Below the pieces are notes generated by a model, which saw only the letters and a program-made list of their open reading frames with translations, did not search any database and was not told where the DNA came from. Shown here one piece after another: positions 1 through 6,202 of a stretch of 9,792 bases of DNA. The DNA comes from Myxococcota bacterium. GTDB taxonomy: Bacteria > Myxococcota > UBA4151. The DNA lies in the NCBI GenBank assembly GCA_028823075.1, contig JAPKCE010000051.1, forward strand, positions 1-9,792, in the 5' to 3' direction. The number at the start of each line of letters is the position of its first letter. Position 1 is the stretch's first letter. A program made the translations under genes and the position numbers.

Positions 1-649
1 CGCTCGGGGAGATGAAACCATCGACGGCGATACCGGTGAAGCCTCGGTCGATACCACCTTCAAGCGAGACGTCGGTGAACACCACGTGTTCAGGGCCATC
101 TTCGACTTCGCTGGTTCGAATAACCATGTTGCCCGCCAAGCCAAAGCCCGGAGCAAATACAATGGTACCGCTAAAGGTCTGACCGGGGCGCAGTGGGTTG
201 CTCTGCTCGTCGTCAAAGACAAAGCTCGCAGCCGGAATAACCACGATGGTTTTCGGCAATTGAAGTTCGCCCATAACCAAGTTGGCTTCGCCGCCACGCA
301 CATCGTCCGCGGCACTGATGGTGATGGTCATACTGACCGGGCTGTTAATCGCCACCGCAAGGCTGAGGCCTTCATATTCGGTGGTGATTACAGGAGCTTC
401 GACCCATTCGGTGTACTGCCCGATGACATGCATCTGAGCCGTGCCGCCGGCGACAACACTGCCGCCGGTGACCGAGACGATGTTGCCTTCGCGAGCAGGA
501 GCATCGGCCCCATTGTTACCATCAGCGCCTAGTTCACCTTGGCCGCCTGTGGAGCCCTGCAAGCCAGCGGCGCCGTTGGCACCGTCAGGTCCTGGGGCGC
601 AGGCGACGAGCGCGGCGCTTACGAATAAGGATAAGAAGGATCTTTTCAT
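1..649 (-). CDS. Collagen-like stalked lipoprotein, C-terminus cut by window start
   Basis: The reading frame is open from the ATG at 647-649 to the window edge, giving 216 visible residues; the C-terminus lies outside. The start is set by an AGGAGA Shine-Dalgarno at 655-660. Residues 1-17 form a lipoprotein signal (MKRSFLSLF, then ALVAC) with the lipidated Cys at 17. Ten uninterrupted Gly-X-Y triplets follow (residues 20-49). After them comes a beta-rich region with an AGG...V-G-YTEW pattern (about residues 66-80) that matches the same place in the upstream gene at 660-3065. A second beta-rich unit begins near residue 133. The protein is probably anchored in the outer membrane (no Asp at +2) with the Gly-X-Y tract acting as stalk or spacer. 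It is a paralogue of its neighbour and almost certainly co-transcribed, with only 10 nt between the genes. Its ligand or function is unknown. Lipoprotein and repeat are seen directly; surface display is inferred. Confidence 0.85.
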   Translation of the reverse strand, partial: MKRSFLSLFVSAALVACAPGPDGANGAAGLQGSTGGQGELGADGNNGADAPAREGNIVSVTGGSVVAGGTAQMHVIGQYTEWVEAPVITTEYEGLSLAVAINSPVSMTITISAADDVRGGEANLVMGELQLPKTIVVIPAASFVFDDEQSNPLRPGQTFSGTIVFAPGFGLAGNMVIRTSEVEDGPEHVVFTDVSLEGGIDRGFTGIAVDGFISPS

Positions 650-654
650 AACGG

Positions 655-662
655 TCTCCTTA
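655..662 (-). promoter_or_regulatory. Ribosome binding site overlapping the upstream stop codon
   Basis: The minus strand reads TAAGGAGA here: the TAA stop (660-662) of the upstream lipoprotein shares bases with the AGGAGA Shine-Dalgarno of the downstream one, six bases before its ATG. This arrangement favours translational coupling and supports one operon for the two lipoproteins. Confidence 0.75.
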
Positions 663-3065
663 TTCCGGGCTGCGGAGGCGATAATGCAGGGTGTAGGGTC
701 CTCCGTCGCTCCAACTTGAGTAGGTGGCAACGCCAACAATATACTGGCCTGCTGGAAGCAAAGCATCGTTAATACCACCGTCTGCGCCCAGATCGTTATC
801 GTTCCAATCGTTACCATCATCGTTATGAGCGACTAGGTTCTCGCCGCCGCCGAAGCTTGTCGTTGTACAGCCATGCAGCACCACCAGGCGAGAGTCGAAG
901 TCGGAGTCAAGGTAGGTATCGAGGATTGTGGGCTCACTAATGGTGAGTATATAAGGTACTAAGTTATACCGACTAAAGCCCACCGAGCGGGCGTTAGTGA
1001 AGTCACCCTCTACCGACCAGGTCATATCTTCATTAGCTTCGGTAGATAAGGGGGTGGATTCGTTACGACAAGCGTCGATGGCCGGGTCAGTAATCGAACC
1101 AGCGAGGCTGAAGGTTTGATCCTGGTCGGCAACGAATTCACCATCGCTGACTTTGACAAAGAAGCCGCCCATAAGAGCGTCGACTGAGACCTCGTTGGCT
1201 TGCACCGCCGCAAGCTCAGCGCCGGTGGCACTATAAACACTCAGGCCGGTTTGCAGGTGATCTGCGGTACCGGGCGTGAGGGCTAAGTTGAGGTTGCCGT
1301 AGCTGCCACCGACAAACCACTGTCCACCATTCTCGGGAGCGCTGCCGTCGGTACCGGCCAAGTCGAGCGCCATCGGCTCGCTGCTGGTCACGTTGACAGT
1401 AAAGGCGGCGCCTTCGCCAAGGTCGCCGTCAAGGCTGACCGAGAGAATTAATGCGCCGCCTTCGATGGAAGGTACGTCGACGCCGCCGACGCCGGTGGCG
1501 ACAGCTTCAGCAGCACCGCGCCAGATGGCCGACACGCTGGGTTGTGCTTCGTTACCTTCGCTATTGGCACTCACATGGGTGACCTGTCCCGCTTCGGCGT
1601 TAACGAGGATCATGGCGTTGTTGCCGGTGGTCAAGGTGCCGCTAGCAGCGCCGTTCTCGTCCAGGTCGAGCAGTACAGTGCGGCCGAGCTCAAGAGCGAA
1701 CTCAAGCACACCGTCTTCGGCGTCGTAGTCGCTGTCGAGAACTTTGAGTACGGTAACGCCAGCCGGCAGAACGCCAGCCCATTCGGTGGTGCCCATGGCG
1801 ACAAGCATGTCGTCGACGAAGAGTACCATGCCGGACTGCAGGGCATCTTCGTTGGTTGCTGCCAAGCCGATGGTGGCCCAGACGGCAGCGTCGTTGGTGA
1901 TGGTGTACCAACTGGCACGCCCGGCTTCGACCACGCCGTCACCGTTTGCCGGCAGACGCTGAGTTTGGGTTGCACCGTCTTGCAGCGCGGTCATGGCGGT
2001 GTTCGGGACGATGGCGGTCAGGTTGAAGCTGACGGCTTCGTCGCCCTCTTCGAGTTCTTCGACGACCACGAAAAGCAATTCGCGAGCTTCGACATTGGCT
2101 ACTTCTAACCAGGAACCGCTGCCGCCGTCGAGGTAGCCGATCTCTTCAAGGTTGCCCTCGAGAAAGACATAAATGTCGGAGCCGGTACCGTCTAAGCCGT
2201 TGTCGGTGTCACTGGTGTGACGTACGCTGACCACATCGCCGGCAGCGGCGCTGATGGCGATGGTGCGATACGGGCGTTCGGCGGTGAGTTCACCGCTGAG
2301 GCTGCCCTCATTGAAGGTGATCACGTCAGGGGCGGTGATGGTCACGATGCCTGCGCTAACCCATTCATCGTCGGTTTCGGCATCCTGCACCAGGCTCAGG
2401 GCGCAATCACCAAGAGCTGAGGCTGGGTGGATAGAACCCCTGAGGTTGAACTTATACTGGCTGTAACGAGCCATTTCGACATCGAACATCGCCACACAGT
2501 TTTCTGTGTTGAGAATGGGACCGCGCATGTATTCGGAGACTTCGAGCATGATGTCGAAGTCTTCGCCGGCGCGTAGCTCGCGTTGGTCCGAGACGGCTGT
2601 AGCCGCTACGACAACCTGAGCGCCTTCGGGGGCGTAGGTCAGGGTGTTGTCCCCGTTGACGATGTTCATGGCTACGGCACCAAGTGCGGTGTCGGCGGCG
2701 ACGGTCACGGTGACTACCAAGCCGACCGGGCTGACGCTGATGGTTTCGGATTGCACGCTGTCCAGGGGGTTACCTTCGCTATCGCTGAAGTTAACCGTGG
2801 TCGTCTCACTCCATTCGGTGAAGTAACCCACGACGCGGATCGTGGTGCTGCGACCGGCGAGAAGCACGTTTGGTGATACTGCTGCTACGGCCGCTTCGGG
2901 TGCCGCAAGGTCGCTGCCGTCGCTGCCGTTACCGCCGGCGATACCGGTTTCACCTAGGTCGCCAACTTCGCCCGCGGCGCCGTTGATGCCGTCTTTTCCG
3001 GCGGGGCCTTGGCAGGCGACGAGCGCTGCTGCGGCTGTGAGAATAACCAACTTCCGAATCATCAT
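660..3065 (-). CDS. Large lipoprotein with collagen-like stalk and tandem PPC-like beta-sandwich repeats
   Basis: About 801 residues from the ATG at 3063-3065. The frame is open further upstream to 3125, but this start (or the next ATG at 3060-3062) has the AAAGGAAG ribosome site at 3072-3079 and gives a proper signal: MMIRKLVIL, then ALVAC with the lipidated Cys at 18. Eleven uninterrupted Gly-X-Y triplets follow (20-52). A domain with an AG...VVGYFTEW pattern (about 68-85) matches the downstream paralogue. From about residue 256 to the end there are roughly five loosely similar units of about 100 residues, each with alternating beta strands and Gly/Asp turns. The last (661-801) best resembles the bacterial pre-peptidase C-terminal (PPC) fold: LDTYLDSDFDSRLVV, an acidic loop HNDDGNDWNDND, then LPAGQYIVGV and YTLHY. 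Cys pairs at 180/221 and 666/733 could be disulfides. No protease or other catalytic motif is seen. It is likely an envelope binding or adhesion protein; the function is unknown. Confidence 0.85.
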   Translation of the reverse strand: MMIRKLVILTAAAALVACQGPAGKDGINGAAGEVGDLGETGIAGGNGSDGSDLAAPEAAVAAVSPNVLLAGRSTTIRVVGYFTEWSETTTVNFSDSEGNPLDSVQSETISVSPVGLVVTVTVAADTALGAVAMNIVNGDNTLTYAPEGAQVVVAATAVSDQRELRAGEDFDIMLEVSEYMRGPILNTENCVAMFDVEMARYSQYKFNLRGSIHPASALGDCALSLVQDAETDDEWVSAGIVTITAPDVITFNEGSLSGELTAERPYRTIAISAAAGDVVSVRHTSDTDNGLDGTGSDIYVFLEGNLEEIGYLDGGSGSWLEVANVEARELLFVVVEELEEGDEAVSFNLTAIVPNTAMTALQDGATQTQRLPANGDGVVEAGRASWYTITNDAAVWATIGLAATNEDALQSGMVLFVDDMLVAMGTTEWAGVLPAGVTVLKVLDSDYDAEDGVLEFALELGRTVLLDLDENGAASGTLTTGNNAMILVNAEAGQVTHVSANSEGNEAQPSVSAIWRGAAEAVATGVGGVDVPSIEGGALILSVSLDGDLGEGAAFTVNVTSSEPMALDLAGTDGSAPENGGQWFVGGSYGNLNLALTPGTADHLQTGLSVYSATGAELAAVQANEVSVDALMGGFFVKVSDGEFVADQDQTFSLAGSITDPAIDACRNESTPLSTEANEDMTWSVEGDFTNARSVGFSRYNLVPYILTISEPTILDTYLDSDFDSRLVVLHGCTTTSFGGGENLVAHNDDGNDWNDNDLGADGGINDALLPAGQYIVGVATYSSWSDGGPYTLHYRLRSPE

Positions 3066-3137
3066 CAGTGTCTTCCTTTCGTCGGGCTTATGCCGACTCA
3101 TTTTGTCTAAAAAACTAATGCGCATTTTTGTGCGTCT

Positions 3138-3165
3138 ATTAAATGTGGCTGCCCCGTATCGGAAA
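3138..3165 (-). promoter_or_regulatory. Possible sigma70-like promoter of the lipoprotein pair
   Basis: On the minus strand a TTTAAT hexamer (3138-3143, five of six bases of the -10 consensus) lies 16 bases after a weak TTTCCG -35 (3160-3165). It sits in an AT-richer gap between the zinc-ribbon gene and the lipoproteins. The -35 match is poor, so this is only a candidate. Confidence 0.2.
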
Positions 3166-3199
3166 GTTTGCTGTTACAGAAGCGCTTAAGTAGATATTT

Positions 3200-3940
3200 T
3201 TAGTTGCGTGTCGCTCGCCACATCAGGGCGGTTAAAACTAAGGCTATCAACAAAATACCCCCCCAAAATATCCAGAAGTCCCGGTCTATGTTTGGGCGTA
3301 AGCCGTGAGCGATGATGTAAGCCCCGTCGAGGTCGAGGTGCATTTCGCGGGCTAAGAATGGAATCAAAGGTGCAAATTCACTGGTTTGAGTTACGCGCAG
3401 TAAGCGTCCTTCGACGTTAACCGACGAGGCCGGCTTGAAATTGTCAAAATCAGCGCTTTTTTTCGGTATTTCAATGACGACTCGATGGCAGTCTTCACGC
3501 GGCATTTCGTAGGGGCAAACGGCGCCGATGACCTGAATATACACCATCTCATCGCGACCCATTGCAAAGCGTCTTCCGCGCTTCCACTCGGCACCCTTAT
3601 AACCGAGGGTCAACTCTTTGGCGGAGACGTAGCTGCCGTCTTTAGGAAAGGCATGATGCTTGGCCAAGTGTTGGCGTAGGTCGATTATGGGATCATTTTT
3701 AATGATGTATTCGCTGACTGCAACATAGGGGGTGGCCAACCAAAATAGCATAGCGAGCGATGCCCCCCACATCAGCGCCGGCATAATCTTTTGAGTGACG
3801 GGGCGGCTTTGGCGCGCCTTGGTGCGCTCAATGGCATCCCAGTCGATCTGTAATTCTTGTTGGTCAAAGCGCATCCCGCAAGTTTCGCAGGCGCTGTCGT
3901 CTTGGCTTAATTCTGTTTGGCAGCCCGGGCAAAGCTTCAT
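3200..3940 (-). CDS. Zinc-ribbon membrane protein, unknown function, coupled to ispDF
   Basis: 246 residues from the ATG at 3938-3940, chosen because AGGAG (3946-3950) lies five bases upstream. An in-frame ATG directly before it (3941-3943) is only two bases from that site. The N-terminus has a four-cysteine zinc ribbon (CPGC at 4-7, CETC at 18-21), followed by a charged linker with basic stretches. One membrane segment lies at about 52-73 and a second at about 222-241, ending in a short basic tail. The 140 or so residues between them should be periplasmic, with two cysteines (142 and 151) that could bond there, and the ribbon should be cytoplasmic. The start overlaps the ispDF stop as TGATG, so translation is probably coupled. 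I do not recognise the family. The proximity suggests co-expression with isoprenoid synthesis but not a role in it. Topology is inferred. Confidence 0.8.
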   Translation of the reverse strand: MKLCPGCQTELSQDDSACETCGMRFDQQELQIDWDAIERTKARQSRPVTQKIMPALMWGASLAMLFWLATPYVAVSEYIIKNDPIIDLRQHLAKHHAFPKDGSYVSAKELTLGYKGAEWKRGRRFAMGRDEMVYIQVIGAVCPYEMPREDCHRVVIEIPKKSADFDNFKPASSVNVEGRLLRVTQTSEFAPLIPFLAREMHLDLDGAYIIAHGLRPNIDRDFWIFWGGILLIALVLTALMWRATRN

Positions 3941-5064
3941 CATCGCTCCTCATCGGCGGGCAGCGATAGACTCGCTATCGCCTGCGCCGCAAGCCCTTCG
4001 CCGCGACCGGTAAACCCCAAGCCTTCGGTGGTCGTCGCTTTAAGGTTGATTCGAGTCGGGGGCAGCTTGAGCAATTCACTCAAATACTCGCGTATGTGGT
4101 TTTTGTGGGGTGTCAGGCGCGGTTGTTCGCCGATGAGCGTTAAATCGACATGCTCCAAACGAGCGCCGACGCGCTGCAGTTCTTGCATAGCCGCTGTGAC
4201 GAAAAGGCTCGAGTCAGCCCCCCGCCAACGCTCCTCGCTAGGGGGGAAATGCTCGCCAATATCGCCGGCTCCAACAGCGCCGAGCAGCGCATCGACCAAA
4301 GCGTGCAGCAGCACGTCGGCGTCGCTATGGCCGGCGAGCCCGGGCTCGTTTGGGATGAGCACCCCGCCGAGCATCAAGGGGCGTTCGGGGTCGAAGCGGT
4401 GTACATCAAAACCGCTGCCGCTTACAAAGATTCGAGGGGGTTCGGGCAGGTCGCTTTGGAGAGTCACTTTAATATTTCTTTCGTCGCCTGTAACGGCTGC
4501 TACCTGGTGCCCGAGCGCGATCAGCACGCTTGATTCATCGCTGGCGCTGCCTTCTTGGAGAAGTTCTTGGAGCAGTTCTCGGCGCATCACTTGCGGCGTT
4601 TGCACGCGCCGCATTTTAGCCCGGTCAAAGCTTTTAATCAGACCACCATCAGCGCTTTCAATGATGGTGTCGACGCAGGGCAACACGGGCACCGCGGCGC
4701 CGAATTCGTTGGCTGCGTCGATCAAGCGTTGCACCAAATCGGGGGCGACAAAGGGGCGTGCAGCGTCGTGAACCGCCACGAGTTGAGCACATTCGGGCAG
4801 TGCCGCTAGCCCGGCAGCGACGCTTTCGCTGCGCGTCGACCCGCCGGGTACGATGGCATATAACCGCGACCCCAGAGCATCGAGTTGGTGGTGGGGACCG
4901 GGGGAGCCGACGATGACGAGTCCTTCAACCCCGCCGGCGAGCAGCGCATCACAGGCGGAGCGAAGCACCGTTTTACCGTCTGCCAAAGGTACGGATAGTT
5001 TGTCAGCACCGAAGCGCTGAGCATTACCGGCGGCGGCTACGATGCCCCAGGCTGAAACGTTCAT
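3940..5064 (-). CDS. ispDF: Bifunctional IspD/IspF: MEP cytidylyltransferase and MEcPP synthase
   Basis: 374 residues, a usual length for the fused enzyme. It carries out two steps of the MEP isoprenoid pathway in the cytoplasm: CTP-dependent conversion of MEP to CDP-ME, and cyclisation of CDP-ME 2-phosphate to MEcPP. IspD spans about 1-205: AAGNAQRFGADK (11-22, with Arg17 and Lys22 in the CTP-binding loop), VHDAARP (98-104), the Asp-Thr pair 132-133, DR (147-148) with QTPQ (155-158), and NIKVT (197-201). IspF spans about 211-370: metal ligands in GFDVH (Asp220, His222) and GHSD (His246), GDIG (267-270), GADS (282-285), and KATTTEGLGFTGRGEG (342-357). The usual PKQ after the nucleotide loop is replaced by DKL, and the usual FPDTDP loop reads FPPSEE; catalytic residues look intact. 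No good Shine-Dalgarno precedes the ATG. A terminator separates it from carD upstream, and it overlaps the zinc-ribbon gene downstream. Confidence 0.95.
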   Translation of the reverse strand: MNVSAWGIVAAAGNAQRFGADKLSVPLADGKTVLRSACDALLAGGVEGLVIVGSPGPHHQLDALGSRLYAIVPGGSTRSESVAAGLAALPECAQLVAVHDAARPFVAPDLVQRLIDAANEFGAAVPVLPCVDTIIESADGGLIKSFDRAKMRRVQTPQVMRRELLQELLQEGSASDESSVLIALGHQVAAVTGDERNIKVTLQSDLPEPPRIFVSGSGFDVHRFDPERPLMLGGVLIPNEPGLAGHSDADVLLHALVDALLGAVGAGDIGEHFPPSEERWRGADSSLFVTAAMQELQRVGARLEHVDLTLIGEQPRLTPHKNHIREYLSELLKLPPTRINLKATTTEGLGFTGRGEGLAAQAIASLSLPADEER

Positions 5065-5070
5065 AGGCAG

Positions 5071-5103
5071 GCGTTTGCACGCCCTAACCCTAGTGGCAAA
5101 CGC
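5071..5103. repeat. 8-bp perfect inverted repeat in the ispDF leader
   Basis: GCGTTTGC (5071-5078) and its exact reverse complement GCAAACGC (5096-5103) are separated by 17 bases. The repeat begins six bases upstream of the ispDF start codon, just after the carD terminator on the minus strand. As RNA it could form an 8-bp hairpin beside the start codon; as DNA it could be a two-half-site operator. Either role is inferred. Confidence 0.5.
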
Positions 5104-5108
5104 AGTTC

Positions 5109-5146
5109 AAAAAAACAGAGCGGAACGCCAAAGCGCTCCGCTGTTT
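5109..5146 (-). terminator. Rho-independent terminator after carD
   Basis: Read on the minus strand, a GC-rich hairpin is followed by seven T residues (5109-5115). The stem pairs 5113-5116 with 5143-5146, 5119-5124 with 5137-5142 (AGCGGA/TCCGCT), and 5126-5128 with 5133-5135. There is a two-base bulge (5117-5118), one A-C mismatch (5125/5136), and a CAAA loop at 5129-5132. It begins about 18 bases past the carD stop and ends before ispDF, so carD transcripts should mostly end here. Confidence 0.8.
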
Positions 5147-5163
5147 GCCTAGCGATGACTTAC

Positions 5164-5679
5164 TCAGCCGAGGACGGATGGGTCGACATCGACAAAGATT
5201 TCGTCGAATTCTTCTTCAATAATCGCCGGGTCGATGTTGCGAGAGACGCTTAACTCTTTAAGCAGTAGGCCTTTCGCTGTGTCGAGCATTTTGCGTTCGC
5301 CAAAGCTTAGGTCTTTGCCGGTGCGCAGCAAGCAGAGGTCGCGCATCACTTCTGCGACTTCGAAGATCGATCCGGTGCGGATTTTTTCGGTGTATTCGCG
5401 CTGCCGGCGGTTCCATGTGGTGCGATCGACGGCGAGCTCGCGGGTGCGCAGGATTTCGTAGACCGCTTCGATCTCGTCTTCACCGACCAAAGTGCGCAGG
5501 CCAACTTGAACCGACTTTGTGATCGGCACCATGACGCGCATGTTGTTGTCGAGTACGCGCAGGACATAAAAGGTCGACTCTTGGCCGCCTAATTCACGCG
5601 ATTCGATAGCTTCGACCTTTGCGACACCGTGAGCCGGGTAAACCGCAAGATCACCAACAGCGAACTCATGTTCCTGCAT
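5164..5679 (-). CDS. carD: CarD/CdnL family RNA polymerase-binding transcription regulator
   Basis: 171 residues from the ATG at 5677-5679. The frame runs up to 5721, but the AAGGAGG site at 5684-5690 sets the shorter start, which also matches the family's N-terminus. The N-terminal Tudor-like RNA polymerase-interacting domain is about residues 1-65 (FAVGDLAVYPAHGVAKVEAI, and MVPITK at 50-55). The helical C-terminal domain carries the conserved Trp (TTWNRR, Trp89) that contacts DNA at the upstream edge of the bubble in studied CarD proteins. The length fits the short CdnL type of myxobacteria (about 164 residues) rather than the long CarD with an AT-hook tail, so cdnL would be an equally good name. 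Family members bind the RNA polymerase beta subunit and stabilise open complexes, notably at rRNA promoters. The gene appears monocistronic, with its own terminator, and is divergent from crcB. Confidence 0.93.
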   Translation of the reverse strand: MQEHEFAVGDLAVYPAHGVAKVEAIESRELGGQESTFYVLRVLDNNMRVMVPITKSVQVGLRTLVGEDEIEAVYEILRTRELAVDRTTWNRRQREYTEKIRTGSIFEVAEVMRDLCLLRTGKDLSFGERKMLDTAKGLLLKELSVSRNIDPAIIEEEFDEIFVDVDPSVLG

Positions 5680-5716
5680 TAAACCTCCTTGGAGAGCCGA
5701 AGCTCTGTGCAAAGGC

Positions 5717-5745
5717 ACCATAGCAGGAAAATACGGCCTTCTCCA
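5717..5745 (-). promoter_or_regulatory. Possible sigma70-like promoter of carD
   Basis: On the minus strand TGGAGA (5740-5745) and TATGGT (5717-5722), each four of six to consensus, are separated by exactly 17 bases. Transcription would begin near 5710, about 30 bases before the carD start. The -10 would overlap the upstream in-frame ATG at 5719-5721, a further argument against that start. Confidence 0.35.
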
Positions 5746-5760
5746 GTTCTGAGTGGTAAA

Positions 5761-5804
5761 GGTTGATCAGCCGAGTTGACAGTGGCTAGCTCTGCCCTCT
5801 AGCT
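5761..5804. promoter_or_regulatory. carD/crcB intergenic elements: weak palindrome, -35-like box and small hairpin
   Basis: This divergent gap holds a 12-bp near-palindrome, GGTTGATCAGCC (5761-5772, five of six pairs), a perfect TTGACA (5776-5781) facing crcB but without a good -10 at the right distance, and a 6-bp hairpin GGCTAG/CTAGCT (5784-5789 with 5799-5804, one G-T pair). Any of these could control crcB. None is decisive. Confidence 0.25.
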
Positions 5805-5845
5805 CTTGCTTTCCTTACCAGGCGACTTACGGCGAGAGGTAAAAA

Positions 5846-6202
5846 ATGCTTCTAAAACAAGCTTCTGTGGTGGCCCTCGGCGGTGCGCTTGGAGCCCTGG
5901 CCCGTTGGCGACTGAGCAGCTTTAATACGCCAGAGATGCTGCCCCTCGGTACGCTGACCGCTAATTTGATCGGTTGTTTGGCGCTGGGTGTGCTGATGAG
6001 CTTCCTAAGGCCCGGCTCGTTGCTTTTTCTTTTCGCAGCGGCTGGCGTTTGCGGCGGGCTCACCACCTATTCGACATTTATCTTGGAATTGGTCAGCGCC
6101 AAATCCTTGGCTGCTTCGAGCGTTTATGCCGTGACCAGTTTGCTCGGCGGTTTGCTGTGCATGGTGGCAGGTCTGCGGCTGGGGCGTCTTTTCGGCGCCT
6201 AA
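5846..6202 (+). CDS. crcB: CrcB/Fluc fluoride ion channel
   Basis: 118 residues, the normal length for this small four-helix membrane protein, which works as an antiparallel dimer to let fluoride out of the cytoplasm. Family signatures are in order: GGALGALARW (12-21) at the end of helix 1, LGTLTANLIGC (34-44) with the conserved Asn40, and AGVCGGLTTYSTF (66-78), the helix-3 break that holds the central sodium and the fluoride-path aromatics. Helix 4 (about 93-111) ends the protein. The common TTFSTF motif reads TTYSTF, so the first pore aromatic is Tyr. The start follows GAGAGG by six bases. It is a single gene divergent from carD, and its stop overlaps the stop of dnaJ on the other strand. 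I found no fluoride riboswitch in the leader. Confidence 0.93.
   Translation: MLLKQASVVALGGALGALARWRLSSFNTPEMLPLGTLTANLIGCLALGVLMSFLRPGSLLFLFAAAGVCGGLTTYSTFILELVSAKSLAASSVYAVTSLLGGLLCMVAGLRLGRLFGA

Noticed and set aside
86..2876. Many plus-strand open frames of 60-190 codons opposite the lipoprotein genes
   Set aside because: They lie antisense to frames with clear signal peptides and domains, have skewed compositions without domain motifs, and are the expected shadows of a GC-rich coding strand.
3066..3125. Longer lipoprotein start at 3125
   Set aside because: It would put 20 polar, charged residues before the signal peptide, and the ribosome site at 3072-3079 serves the start at 3065.
3116..3136. 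Possible terminator after the zinc-ribbon gene
   Set aside because: A four-pair stem (CGCA/TGCG) followed at a distance by a T run is too weak to call.
5722..5845. Fluoride riboswitch upstream of crcB
   Set aside because: A riboswitch is expected before many crcB genes, but the conserved GGNGAUG start and the CUGAU pseudoknot partner are not present in an arrangement that fits.
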